This document shows positions 53,346-61,973 of a DNA stretch of 64,000 nucleotides, piece after piece. Below the pieces are notes generated by a model. It searched no databases. It saw only the letters and a list, made by a program, of their open reading frames with translations, and was not told the DNA's origin. The position numbers and the translations under genes were made by a program. Origin of the DNA: JAWWOL01 sp033851545 (GTDB taxonomy: Bacteria > Actinomycetota > Actinomycetes > JAWWOL01); contig JAWWOO010000095.1 of the NCBI GenBank assembly GCA_033851545.1, forward strand, positions 3,990 to 67,989. The letters run 5' to 3'. Each line of letters begins with the position of its first letter. Within the stretch, counting starts at the first letter, position 1.

Positions 53346-53732
53346 TCAGCGGGTTGAGCGCTCGTTGAGCTGGGCGAGGTAGGCGTTGTAGGCGGCCAGC
53401 TCGGGGTCGGCCTCGATCGGTTGGTCGAGCTCGGCCGGCCGGGGCTTGGCGTAGAGAGCGGGCAAGGCCACCGGGCGCGGCGCCGGCTCGTCGGAGTGGT
53501 CGGCATCAAGCCCCTGCAGGTCCTCATGCAGCGTCTTGCCCCAGCCGTAGACCACCAGCGCAGCGAAGATCCACCAGTTGAACGCGTAGAAGAGGTTTTG
53601 CAAGGTGCCGTCACTGGCCATCGCACGGTTCCACTGCCACCTGCCCAGGAAGACGAACAGGGCGACCGCCAGCAGGGCCAGCGCGTGCCAGGTCAGCCAG
53701 CGACGGGAGAGCAGGAGCTTGACGACGCGCAC
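53346..53732 (-). CDS. Small membrane protein of unknown function
   Basis: The 128-residue protein has two hydrophobic helices (about 14-32; LTWHALALLAVALFVFLGRW and about 50-68; WWIFAALVVYGWGK) and a charged, proline-rich C-terminal tail. The WQWNRA segment after the first helix resembles a family of actinobacterial membrane proteins often next to DUF3817 genes. TAACCT 6 nt before the GTG start suggests a leaderless transcript covering this gene and DUF3817. No function can be given. Confidence 0.7.
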   Translation of the reverse strand: MRVVKLLLSRRWLTWHALALLAVALFVFLGRWQWNRAMASDGTLQNLFYAFNWWIFAALVVYGWGKTLHEDLQGLDADHSDEPAPRPVALPALYAKPRPAELDQPIEADPELAAYNAYLAQLNERSTR

Positions 53733-53738
53733 GGCTCG

Positions 53739-53744
53739 AGGTTA
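53739..53744 (-). promoter_or_regulatory. Predicted -10 box (TAACCT) for the small membrane protein gene
   Basis: On the minus strand TAACCT is followed by 6 nt (CGAGCC) and the GTG at 53732. It overlaps the 3' end of the cytochrome gene. Confidence 0.45.
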
Positions 53745-54458
53745 CGCCGGGTCACTGTGCGCCCCGGCATCGGAGTCGTCCTGCGCGAGCAGTGCGGCGG
53801 CCGCCTTCTCCGCCCCGGCGTTCGCCCGTTCGCGGGCGAGGAAGGCGTCGTACTCCGGCTGCGCCCAGCCGCGGTGCTCCCGGATCGCCCAGAGCAACGG
53901 CGCGAATCCCGTACGCATCGCCTTGCGCGCCTGAGGATCGCGCATCGCCATCCAGATGTGGCCGATGACAACGGCCACCACCGCGTAGGCGAGCCAGTCA
54001 TGCACGAAGGTCGCGCCGGTGCGCCACTTCACCGGCCAGTGGTTGGCAAAGCGCATCACCAGGCCGGTGCCCAGCATCACCAGGATCGCGCCCCAGATGA
54101 AGCTGGCGTTGAGCTTCTGACCGGCGTTGAACTTGCCCACCTTGAGCCGTCCGTTGCGCCGGTCCGGGCTGCGCAGCCACTGCCGATCGACTGGCAGCCA
54201 CCGGCTGAGCAGCTTGACGTCCGCACGGAACGCCTTGTCCAGGTAGCCGAGCAGGAACGGCACGGGCAGCGCGATGCCGCAGTAGATGTGGATGTTCGCG
54301 ACGAGCGCCCTGTGCCCCACGGCGATTGAGAGCGGCCCGAAGTACAGGAGCGCGGCGGTCACCATGACGACGCCCATGAGGATCCCGGTGCTGCGATGGA
54401 CCCACCGCTGCGCCGGGACGAAGCGCAGCAGCAGGTGCTCAGGACGTCGCTTTGTCAT
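53742..54458 (-). CDS. Cytochrome b-type membrane subunit of a molybdopterin oxidoreductase
   Basis: The 238-residue protein has four transmembrane helices with histidines positioned as heme ligands: RWVHRSTGILMG near residue 18, ANIHIYCGIALP near 54, FVHDWLAYAVVAVVIGHIWMA near 150-170. This layout fits cytochrome b561/formate dehydrogenase gamma-type subunits. It would carry electrons from the exported Mo enzyme to the quinone pool. Its start overlaps the end of the Mo enzyme gene by 20 bp. The C-terminus is charged and cytoplasmic. Confidence 0.8.
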   Translation of the reverse strand: MTKRRPEHLLLRFVPAQRWVHRSTGILMGVVMVTAALLYFGPLSIAVGHRALVANIHIYCGIALPVPFLLGYLDKAFRADVKLLSRWLPVDRQWLRSPDRRNGRLKVGKFNAGQKLNASFIWGAILVMLGTGLVMRFANHWPVKWRTGATFVHDWLAYAVVAVVIGHIWMAMRDPQARKAMRTGFAPLLWAIREHRGWAQPEYDAFLARERANAGAEKAAAALLAQDDSDAGAHSDPA

Positions 54459-55185
54459 CGCGTCCGTTCGATCTGCCGACCCAGCCGTCGATGTCGTAGC
54501 CGTTCTGCTCCCAGAAACCCGGCTCGACGGCGTCGACCAGCTTGATCCCGCCGAGCCACTTGACCGACTTGTAGCCGTACATCGGCGCGACGTAGAGCCG
54601 CACCGGCCCGCCGTGGTCGCGGGTGACCGGCTTGCCGAGCATGTTCGTGGCGACGAGCACGTCGGGGCGCCTGGCCTGGTCGAGGGTGAGGCTGTCGGTG
54701 TACTCGCCGTCGAACGAGGTGAAGGTCAGCGCCTTGGCGGTTGGCTGGACCCCGACCTCCTGCAGCAGATCGGCGAGCAGCACCCCCGACCAGTGGACCG
54801 CGGGCACCCGCCAGCCGGTCACGCACTGGAAGTCCCGTACGAGGGCGGTCTGCTTCATCGACTGCAGGTCGGCCAGGGTCAGCGTCAGTGGGCGGTCGAC
54901 CAGGCCGGAGACGTCGAGCCGGTAGGTGGTGGCGTTGCGGCTGGGCTCGGAACCGGTGATCGAGTAGTAGCGGAAGCCGCCGCCGGCAGGCAGCAGCTGA
55001 CTCAGGCCGGTGGGGTCGCGGTTCTGCAGCGGCGCGACGATGTTTTCCTCGAAGTCCTGCAGCCGGCTGCCGGCGACCACGCCGACCGTACCCAGCCCGA
55101 GCATGCCCAGAACGAGCCGACGGCCGACGGGTTTGCCCTTCTCGACGGGCTGCGCAGGGGTTGCCACTCCTTGATGGTGTCTCAC
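54439..55185 (-). CDS. Exported molybdopterin-dependent oxidoreductase (sulfite oxidase/MsrP-like)
   Basis: The 248-residue protein has a Tat-like signal (GRRLVLGMLGLGTVGVVAG, residues 21-39) and a sulfite-oxidase-type molybdopterin domain (about 65-245). The Mo-ligating Cys lies in VRDFQCVTGW near 124, and the pterin-binding RLYVAPMYGYKSVKWLGGI lies near 202-220. The dimerisation domain of true sulfite oxidases is absent, as in YedY/MsrP-like enzymes. The N-terminal Mo-cofactor setting and a cytochrome b partner suggest a membrane-linked reductase or dehydrogenase, substrate unknown. The GTG start is weakly supported. Confidence 0.8.
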   Translation of the reverse strand: MRHHQGVATPAQPVEKGKPVGRRLVLGMLGLGTVGVVAGSRLQDFEENIVAPLQNRDPTGLSQLLPAGGGFRYYSITGSEPSRNATTYRLDVSGLVDRPLTLTLADLQSMKQTALVRDFQCVTGWRVPAVHWSGVLLADLLQEVGVQPTAKALTFTSFDGEYTDSLTLDQARRPDVLVATNMLGKPVTRDHGGPVRLYVAPMYGYKSVKWLGGIKLVDAVEPGFWEQNGYDIDGWVGRSNGRDDKATS

Positions 55186-55236
55186 CCGGGCCGATGCTGC
55201 CGCCTCTGCCGTCGTCCCGTCACAAAGCCGTAAGCA

Positions 55237-55761
55237 TCAGCCGGTGGGATCGTCGCCCCGGTCGAGGGCGTCCCAGAGGGCGACATCGGGATCCTGTACG
55301 CGCTGACGGGCGCCCGGTGCGTCGTACCGTGCAGACATCACCGACCACCGGTAGCCCCTCGTCGCAGCGGCCAGGCCCGCGACGGTCACCGGGACGGCGG
55401 CGACGATGGTGACGATCCGCCAGGCCTCGAGGTGGTGGGCGCTGTTCGGGTAGCCGGCCCGGATCGCAGCGACAGCTGTGCCCACGCCGGCCACGACCAG
55501 CAGCACCCCGACGGCGATGCGGCCCCAGCGCCTGGTGGCCAGCAACGCCGCGGTGCCGGCGAGGGCGACCAGCGCCAGCGGACGTACAGCGCCGGCGACG
55601 TTCGACCCGGTGTAGGTGCGGGCCGCGACCTTGGCCCAGGGCCGGCCGGCCGCGAGCAGCTCGACCAGGGCGCCGGCTGCGCAGAGCAGCACCGTGACGG
55701 TGAGCTCCCTGCGCGCCCTGGCCCGGTCGTCACCGGGTTGGTCGGCGGCCTGCGTGGTCAC
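55237..55761 (-). CDS. Trp biosynthesis-associated membrane protein (TIGR02234 family)
   Basis: The 174-residue protein has four hydrophobic helices (about 20-37, 58-73, 76-94, 112-130) and the family's spacing ('ELLAAGRPW' after helix 1). These proteins are encoded within actinobacterial trp operons, usually next to trpE, and their role is unknown. Here it follows hisI with a 4-bp GTGA overlap, so it is coupled to the histidine gene. The next genes are the Mo oxidoreductase pair rather than trpE. Confidence 0.75.
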   Translation of the reverse strand: MTTQAADQPGDDRARARRELTVTVLLCAAGALVELLAAGRPWAKVAARTYTGSNVAGAVRPLALVALAGTAALLATRRWGRIAVGVLLVVAGVGTAVAAIRAGYPNSAHHLEAWRIVTIVAAVPVTVAGLAAATRGYRWSVMSARYDAPGARQRVQDPDVALWDALDRGDDPTG

Positions 55762-56159
55762 TCGCCTTCGGCCGGGGCGACCCCGACGACGGCCTCGAGC
55801 CGGTCGACGTCGAAGCAGGTGCGGTCGCCGGTGTGGCAGGCGCCGCCGATCTGGTCGACCTGGACCAGCACGGCATCCGCGTCGCAGTCCAGCGCGACCG
55901 ACTTGACCCACTGCTCGTGGCCGGAGGTCGCGCCCTTGACCCAGTACTCCTGGCGGCTGCGGCTCCAGTAGGTGCACCGGCCGGTGGTCAGCGTGAGATG
56001 CAGCGCCTGGTCGTCCATCCAGCCGACCATGAGCACCTCGCCGGTGTCGAACTGCTGGGCGACCGCAGCGAACAGTCCGTGATCGTCCCGCTTGAGCCTG
56101 GCCACGATGGCCGGGTCGAGCTCGGTCGGGCGGACGGGGCCGGTCAACGTCTCAGGCAT
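55758..56159 (-). CDS. hisI: Phosphoribosyl-AMP cyclohydrolase
   Basis: The 133-residue enzyme hydrolyses phosphoribosyl-AMP in histidine synthesis. Hallmarks are VLMVGWMDDQALHLTL near residue 43, TYWSRSRQEYWVKGATSGHEQ near 62-82 and the metal-binding cysteines in DCDADAVLVQVDQIGGACHTGDRTCF near 90-115. No HisE phosphatase domain is fused. It is separated from hisF by an ABC exporter pair, about 4 kb away. Upstream, CAGAAT 7 nt from the ATG is a weak -10 candidate. Confidence 0.95.
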   Translation of the reverse strand: MPETLTGPVRPTELDPAIVARLKRDDHGLFAAVAQQFDTGEVLMVGWMDDQALHLTLTTGRCTYWSRSRQEYWVKGATSGHEQWVKSVALDCDADAVLVQVDQIGGACHTGDRTCFDVDRLEAVVGVAPAEGE

Positions 56160-56328
56160 GCTGGTGATTCTGCCCGTACGGGCTGCGCTCCGGCGACGCG
56201 GAATACCGCGATCCGGACGCGGCGGCTGCCTCCCGGCCCTGCGAACCCCGGCGAAGCATGGACCCGAACTGGGACTCCGACACCACCTGCGGTCCCTCCT
56301 TCGGCGGGGTTGCCCGGCGGACGGACGG

Positions 56329-58119
56329 TCAGGCGGCGGAGCCTCGGTGGGCCGACCACGAGCGGTGCAGGTCCGCGTAGCGCCCGGGCAGGTCCACCAG
56401 GTCGGCGTGGCTGCCCCGCTGCACGATCCGGCCGGCGTCGACCACGATGATCTCGTCCGCCACCTCGGCGGTGGAGAGCCGGTGCGCGATCGTGATGGTG
56501 GTCCGGCCGGTGGTCAGCCCGTCCAGCGCCCGCGACAGCCGTACCTCCGTCGCGGGGTCCACCGCGGACGTGGCCTCGTCGAGCACCAGCAGGTCGGGGT
56601 CGGCCAGGTAGGCCCTGGCAAGCGCGACCAGCTGCCGCTCCCCCGCCGACAACGACCCACCGCGTTCGCCCACGGGCGTCGCCAGCCCCTGGTCGAGCCC
56701 TTCGAGCCAGTCGGTCAGCTTGAGGTCCTCGAAGGCCTGCAGCACCTCTGACTCCGACGCGCCCGGCCGGCCGTAGAGCACGTTGGCCCCGACCGTCGTG
56801 TCGAACAGGAAGCCGTCCTGCGGCACCATCACCACCCGCGAGCGGAGGGAGGAGAACCGCACCTGCGGAAGCGGCACGCCGGCCAGGACGATGCTGCCGG
56901 AGACCGGGTCCATCAGCCGGGTCAGCAGCTTGGCGAACGTGGTCTTGCCCGAGCCGGTCTCCCCGACGATGGCGACCCGGGTCCGGGCGGTGATGTGCAG
57001 GTCGATGTCGCTGAGCACCTCCGGACCGCCCGGATAGGCAAAGTGCACGTGCTCGAACGCAACATTCAGCGGACCGGGCGGCAGGTCCTGGCCGGCATCG
57101 CCGGGGTCGGCGACATCCGTTGGGGTATCGAGGATCTCGATGACGCGGCTCCAGCCGGCGACCGCGTTCTGGGCCTCGTTGAGCACCTCGGTCGCTGCTT
57201 GGACGGGGCTGACGAACAGGGTCACCAGGAACAGGAACGCCACCAGTCGGCCGGCGGTCAGCTGGCCGTGCAGCCCGAGCTCGATGCCCAGCGCGACGAT
57301 CCCGGCATTGGCGATCGCCGACACCAGCTCGCCCGTCGAGAACGTCGTCGCGGTCAGCATCTGCGCCTTGATCGCCGCGGCCACCTGCCGGTCGATCGCG
57401 GCGTCCACCCGCTCGGCCGTACGGGCCTGCGAGCCGTAGGCCTTGATGACCGAGGCACCCACGACAGACTCGGCCACCGCTCCGAGCATCTCGCCGACCT
57501 TCTCGCGGACACCGGCGTAGGCGAACCGGATGCGCGGCTGCATCCGGTAGAGGACCACGGTCAGCGGCACGAAGCAGATGTAGACGAGCAGGGTCAACTG
57601 CCAGGAGTAGACGACCATGATGACGGTGGCGACGACCAGCTGGGCAGCGCTGACCACCAGCAGCAGGCCACCCCACTGCATGAACGTCGAGATCTGGTCG
57701 ACGTCGCTGGTCACCCGCGACACCAGCGATCCGCGGCGTTCGGAGGCCTGGTGCAGCATCGACAGGTCGTGGATGTGCCGGAACGCCCGCACCCGCAGGC
57801 TGGCCAGCCCTGACTCGGTGCTGCGGTAGAGACGGACGTTCATCCACGACGCCGACACCGCCGTCAGGATCACCGCGCCGGTCGCCACCAGGACGGCGTT
57901 GCGGATCAGTGGCAAGTCGGGGCCCTGCGACCCCCGCAGGCCACGGTCGATGATCTGCTGGACGGCGACCGGCACCACCACCCGCCCGGCGGTGGCCATC
58001 AGGGTCAGGAACACCGTGAACCCCAAGCCCTTGCGGAACTCCGGGGTCATCGCGATGCCTCGACGCAGCGTCGCCCACGACCCGCGTACGGGAGTGCCCC
58101 CGAGCTCAACCGCCGTCAT
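56329..58119 (-). CDS. ABC exporter, TMD-NBD half-transporter (second subunit)
   Basis: The 596-residue protein has six transmembrane helices (about 30-315) and a nucleotide-binding domain (about 345-590). Walker A is GETGSGKTT, the Q-loop follows, Walker B is LVLDEATSAVDP with the catalytic Glu, and the switch His is in IAHRLST. The signature motif is LSAGERQ, not LSGGQ. It pairs with the upstream half-transporter, and its start overlaps that gene's stop by 4 bp. Together they form an asymmetric heterodimeric exporter. Substrate unknown; drugs, lipids or peptides are possible. Confidence 0.9.
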   Translation of the reverse strand: MTAVELGGTPVRGSWATLRRGIAMTPEFRKGLGFTVFLTLMATAGRVVVPVAVQQIIDRGLRGSQGPDLPLIRNAVLVATGAVILTAVSASWMNVRLYRSTESGLASLRVRAFRHIHDLSMLHQASERRGSLVSRVTSDVDQISTFMQWGGLLLVVSAAQLVVATVIMVVYSWQLTLLVYICFVPLTVVLYRMQPRIRFAYAGVREKVGEMLGAVAESVVGASVIKAYGSQARTAERVDAAIDRQVAAAIKAQMLTATTFSTGELVSAIANAGIVALGIELGLHGQLTAGRLVAFLFLVTLFVSPVQAATEVLNEAQNAVAGWSRVIEILDTPTDVADPGDAGQDLPPGPLNVAFEHVHFAYPGGPEVLSDIDLHITARTRVAIVGETGSGKTTFAKLLTRLMDPVSGSIVLAGVPLPQVRFSSLRSRVVMVPQDGFLFDTTVGANVLYGRPGASESEVLQAFEDLKLTDWLEGLDQGLATPVGERGGSLSAGERQLVALARAYLADPDLLVLDEATSAVDPATEVRLSRALDGLTTGRTTITIAHRLSTAEVADEIIVVDAGRIVQRGSHADLVDLPGRYADLHRSWSAHRGSAA

Positions 58120-59963
58120 GCGGCCGGCTCGCGGTCGTCATCGGCGCCGATGTCGAGGACGTCGTCCAGCTCGATCTCGGCCTGCTCGTAGGCGGTGACC
58201 AGCGCCCGGTAACCCTCGACCTCGGCCAGGAGCACCTCGTGCGGACCGCGGGCGACGACCCGGCCCTCGTCGACGAAGACCACCTCGTCGGCAAGGGCGA
58301 TCGTCGCGCGCCGGTAGGCGACGACCAGCACGGAGGTCGCCGTCGCCGAACCGGTGGTGCGGGCCAGCCCGGCCAGGATCGCCTGCTCCACCGAGGGATC
58401 CACGCTGCTGGTGGCGTCGTCGAGCAGCAGCAGCCGGGGCCGTCGGATCACCGCGCGGGCCAGTGCGAGGCGCTGCCGCTGGCCGCCGGACAGCGTAGTG
58501 CCGCGCTCGCCGACGAGCGTCTCGAGGCCGCGCGGCAGGGCACGGACGAAGCGGTCGCCCTGGGCCGTACACAGTGCAGCCCAGACGTCGTCGTCCGTGA
58601 AGTCGCCGCCGAGGGCGATGTTGCCGCGCACGGTGTCGTCGAAGAGGAACGTCTGCTGCGGCACCAGGGCAGCAGCGGAGCTCACCTCGCCCTGGCGCAG
58701 CGTCCGCAGGTCGAGGTCGTCGTAGAGCACCGTGCCGTCGGTCGGGTCGACGAGGCGGACCAGAATGCCTGCCAGCGTTGACTTCCCCGACCCGGTCGGT
58801 CCGACGACCGCGATGGTGCGGCCGATCGGAACGTCGAGGGTCACCTGCTCGAGCACCGGCGACGCGGCCCCGTACGCGTAGCCGACATCGCGCAGCGACA
58901 CCCCCACCGCTGAGTCGACCGAGCCGCCGAGCGACGCCTCCCCGTACGGCATCGAGCCCTGCGCCTCGAGCACGCCGTAGACCCGCTCGGCGCCGACGAC
59001 CGACCGCGGCATCTCGGCGAAGACGTAGCCGATGGCGCGGATCGGCAGGGCCAGCAGGGTGAACAGGTAGGCGACCCGGACCAGCTCGCCGGTGTCGATG
59101 GCACCGTGCTGGAGCCGGTAGGAGCCGGCGAGCAGCGCGGCGAGCACGCCGAGGTTGGGCAGTGCCTCGATGGTGGGGTCGAACAGGCCGCGTACGCGTC
59201 CGAGCCGGACCAGGCCGTCCCGCAGCTCGACTGAACGGGCCCGGAACCGTTCGGTCTCGTCCGCCTCGCGGCCAAGCGTCTTGACGACCAGCGCGCCGTC
59301 GAAGCTGTCGTGGGCGACGCTGCTCACCGCGCCGCGCAGCTCCTGGGCGCGCATCGCCCGGGGCGCGACGGCGCGGCCGTACACGTAGGTGAGCACCCCG
59401 ACCAGCGGGAACACGACGAAGCCGACGATCGCCAGCACCCAGTCGGTCGCGACCAGCAGCCCGGCAGTGGTGACCAGCATGATGATCACGCCACAGGCGA
59501 GCGGGAACGGCGCGATGTTGGCCCACATCGCCTCGACGTCGCTGTTGGCGTTGGAGAGCAGGGTGCCGGTGGTCCAGTCCTGGTGCCAGGACAATGGCAG
59601 CTTGAGGTACTGCCGGGTGATCCGCCGCCGGTAGGTGCCCATCAGGCGGTACTGCATGATGCCGGCGCCGATCCGGCGCATCACCACGCCGACGCACTTG
59701 ACGATCGATACGCCGATGATCAGGGCGGCGGCGATGAGCAGCGAGCCGGCGGACGTGTGATGGTTGGCGAACGCCGGCAGGATCGTGTGCTGGGTCACCC
59801 AGCCGAGCGCGTAGGCGCTCGCGACCGTCATCAGGGCATAGATCGTCGAGCCCGCGAGGGCCACGGAATACATCCGGGGCTCCTCGCGCACCGACCTTGC
59901 CAGCAACCTCAGACCCCGCCGGATCACAGCGGAGTGGGTCGCCTTTGACCCTTGTACGGGCAC
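58116..59963 (-). CDS. ABC exporter, TMD-NBD half-transporter (first subunit, degenerate ATP site)
   Basis: The 615-residue protein has six helices (about 40-330) and an NBD (about 365-600). Walker A GPTGSGKST and the canonical signature LSGGQRQRLALARA are present. Walker B reads LLLLDDATSSVDP, with Asp in place of the catalytic Glu, and the switch His is Tyr (VVAYRRATI). Paired with the other subunit's LSAGE signature this makes one degenerate ATP site, while the second (partner Walker B plus this LSGGQ) is intact. The GTG at 59963 follows GGGAG; longer frames run into non-homologous sequence. It follows hisF after 71 bp. Confidence 0.92.
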   Translation of the reverse strand: MPVQGSKATHSAVIRRGLRLLARSVREEPRMYSVALAGSTIYALMTVASAYALGWVTQHTILPAFANHHTSAGSLLIAAALIIGVSIVKCVGVVMRRIGAGIMQYRLMGTYRRRITRQYLKLPLSWHQDWTTGTLLSNANSDVEAMWANIAPFPLACGVIIMLVTTAGLLVATDWVLAIVGFVVFPLVGVLTYVYGRAVAPRAMRAQELRGAVSSVAHDSFDGALVVKTLGREADETERFRARSVELRDGLVRLGRVRGLFDPTIEALPNLGVLAALLAGSYRLQHGAIDTGELVRVAYLFTLLALPIRAIGYVFAEMPRSVVGAERVYGVLEAQGSMPYGEASLGGSVDSAVGVSLRDVGYAYGAASPVLEQVTLDVPIGRTIAVVGPTGSGKSTLAGILVRLVDPTDGTVLYDDLDLRTLRQGEVSSAAALVPQQTFLFDDTVRGNIALGGDFTDDDVWAALCTAQGDRFVRALPRGLETLVGERGTTLSGGQRQRLALARAVIRRPRLLLLDDATSSVDPSVEQAILAGLARTTGSATATSVLVVAYRRATIALADEVVFVDEGRVVARGPHEVLLAEVEGYRALVTAYEQAEIELDDVLDIGADDDREPAA

Positions 59964-60034
59964 GGTTCTCCCTTGGACGTGTGGTCTCGGGATTCGTACG
60001 ATCCTAACAAGGACCTGAGAGCAGCTGCCCGGAT

Positions 60035-60805
60035 TTACCGTACGGGGAAGCCGGCCTTGCGCAGCGCGTCCTTGGCCTCGCGGATCCGCAGCGTGCCGAA
60101 GTGGAACACGCTCGCCGCCAGCACCGCGTCGGCACCGGCGGACACCGCGGGGGCGAAATGCTCGACGCGGCCGGCTCCCCCGCTCGCAATGACCGGGACG
60201 TCGACGACGGCCCGCACCTTGCGGATCAGCTCGAGGTCGAAGCCGTCGCGAGTGCCGTCGGCGTCCATCGAGTTGAGCAGGATCTCGCCGGCGCCGAGGT
60301 CGGCCCCGCGGTGGGCCCACTCGACCGCGTCGATGCCGGTCCCCGTGCGGCCGCCGTGGGTCGTGACCTCGAACCCGGAGGGGGTCCTCGGCCCGTCAAC
60401 CACCCGACGGGCGTCAACCGACAGCACGATGCACTGGGCACCGAACCGCTCGGCCGCCTCGCGGAGGAAGTCCGGCCGGGCGATGGCTGCGGTGTTGACC
60501 CCGACCTTGTCCGCACCCGCGCGAAGCAGCTGGTCCACGTCGTCGACGGTGCGGACCCCGCCGCCGACGGTGAGCGGGATGAAGACCTGCTCAGCGGTGC
60601 GCCGGACCACGTCGTACGTCGTCTCGCGGTTGCCGCTGGACGCGGTGATGTCGAGGAAGGTCAGCTCGTCAGCACCCTCGGCGTCGTAGAGCCTCGCCAT
60701 CTCGACGGGATCACCGGCGTCGCGCAGCTCGCGGAAGTTGACCCCCTTGACCACCCGGCCCGCGTCGACGTCGAGGCACGGGATCACCCGTACGGCGACG
60801 GTCAT
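60035..60805 (-). CDS. hisF: Imidazole glycerol phosphate synthase, cyclase subunit
   Basis: The 256-residue TIM barrel forms imidazole glycerol phosphate and AICAR with ammonia from HisH. The signature VIPCLDVDAGRVVKGVNF near residues 7-24 includes the first catalytic Asp, and the second lies in LNSMDADGTRDGFD near 130. VIASGGAGRVEHF lies near 178. ATG 60805 has GGAGG 6 nt upstream and overlaps the RidA stop by 4 bp. It is the last gene of the coupled his operon. Confidence 0.96.
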   Translation of the reverse strand: MTVAVRVIPCLDVDAGRVVKGVNFRELRDAGDPVEMARLYDAEGADELTFLDITASSGNRETTYDVVRRTAEQVFIPLTVGGGVRTVDDVDQLLRAGADKVGVNTAAIARPDFLREAAERFGAQCIVLSVDARRVVDGPRTPSGFEVTTHGGRTGTGIDAVEWAHRGADLGAGEILLNSMDADGTRDGFDLELIRKVRAVVDVPVIASGGAGRVEHFAPAVSAGADAVLAASVFHFGTLRIREAKDALRKAGFPVR

Positions 60806-61251
60806 CCGGCACCTCCGCCGCACGGCTTGGCGGCGACCAGCTCGACCTCGACCAGCATGCGCGGGTCGATCAGGGCCGCAACCCCGACCATCGTCGCGAC
60901 TGGACGGATATCACCGAGCACGTGCGCGTGGGCCCTGCCGACAGCCTCGGCGTTGTGCCTGATGTCGACCACGTACATCCGCGACTGCACGATGTACCGG
61001 CGGGGGAATCCCGCCCGCCACAGTGCGTCGACCGCCTGCTCCAGCGCGATGCCGGCCTGCGTCTCGGGTGCGTCGATCGCCTTGAGCTCACCGTCGACGA
61101 CCGCTGTGGTGCCGGCGGTCCACGCCATGCCGTTCATGGTGACCACCCGCGAGTAGCCGATGGACGCCTCGTACGGGCCGCCCGAGCCATGCCGCTCGGG
61201 CTTCGAGCCGGACATCGACTCCTTGAACCTCGACCAGCGACTCTCGGTCAT
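60802..61251 (-). CDS. RidA/YjgF-family protein embedded in the his operon
   Basis: The 149-residue protein has the Rid fold: AGTTAVVDGELKAIDAPETQAGIAL near residues 46-70, RPVATMVGVAALIDPRMLVEVELVAA near 114-139. RidA proteins deaminate reactive imines such as those from PLP enzymes; the arginine that binds the substrate carboxylate may be the one in IDPRML. It lies between hisA and hisF with 4-bp overlaps on both sides, so it is translated with them. Whether it protects histidine synthesis or acts in another way is unknown. ATG 61251 gives an N-terminal extension of about 15 residues. Confidence 0.88.
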   Translation of the reverse strand: MTESRWSRFKESMSGSKPERHGSGGPYEASIGYSRVVTMNGMAWTAGTTAVVDGELKAIDAPETQAGIALEQAVDALWRAGFPRRYIVQSRMYVVDIRHNAEAVGRAHAHVLGDIRPVATMVGVAALIDPRMLVEVELVAAKPCGGGAG

Positions 61252-61973
61252 CTGCCTGCCACCGCGAGCGCCTGTGGGAGGGTGAAAGCGCCTGCGTACA
61301 AGGCCTTTCCGACGATCGCACCCTCGACGCCGAGGTCCACCAGCTCGCGCAGGACCCGGATGTCCTCCAGGGACGACACCCCACCGGAGGCGACGACCGG
61401 CTTGGTGGTCGCCGCACACACCTGGCGGAGCAGCTCGACGTTGGGACCGGTCAACGTGCCGTCGCGGCGTACGTCGGTCAGCACGTAGCGGGAGCAGCCA
61501 TCGGCATCGAGCCGGGCCAGTACGTCGAACAGCTCGCCGCCGTCCTGGGTCCAGCCGCGGGCTGAGAGCGTGGTGCCACGGACGTCGAGGCCGACGGCGA
61601 TCTTGTCGCCGTGCCGGGCGATGGCTTCCCTCACCCAGTCAGGGTTCTCGAGCGCCGCGGTGCCGATGTTGACCCGTGCGCAGCCGGTCGCGAGGGCTGC
61701 TTCGAGCGAGAGGTCGTCCCGGATGCCGCCGGACATCTCGACCCTGACGTCGAGCTTGCCGACCAGCTCCGCGAGCAGTGGCCGGTTGGACCCGCGACCG
61801 AACGCGGCGTCGAGGTCGACCAGGTGGATCCACTCAGCCCCCGCCTCCTGCCAGGCGAGAGCCGCGGTCAGCGGATCCCCGTACGAGGTCTCGGAGCCGG
61901 CCTCGCCCTGCACCAGCCGAACCGCCTGTCCCTCGACCACGTCGACGGCTGGCAAAAGCTCGAGCTTGCTCAT
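61248..61973 (-). CDS. hisA: Phosphoribosyl isomerase A (HisA, likely bifunctional HisA/TrpF)
   Basis: The 241-residue TIM barrel isomerises ProFAR. LLPAVDVVEGQAVRLVQGEAG near residues 6-26 contains the catalytic Asp, LDVRGTTLSARGWTQDGG near 128 and the second acid region LTDVRRDGTLTGPN near 160-175. In actinobacteria without a separate trpF, this protein (PriA) also isomerises phosphoribosyl-anthranilate; no trpF gene is in the window. The start overlaps the hisH stop by 4 bp. Dual specificity is inferred from lineage and gene content. Confidence 0.94.
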   Translation of the reverse strand: MSKLELLPAVDVVEGQAVRLVQGEAGSETSYGDPLTAALAWQEAGAEWIHLVDLDAAFGRGSNRPLLAELVGKLDVRVEMSGGIRDDLSLEAALATGCARVNIGTAALENPDWVREAIARHGDKIAVGLDVRGTTLSARGWTQDGGELFDVLARLDADGCSRYVLTDVRRDGTLTGPNVELLRQVCAATTKPVVASGGVSSLEDIRVLRELVDLGVEGAIVGKALYAGAFTLPQALAVAGR

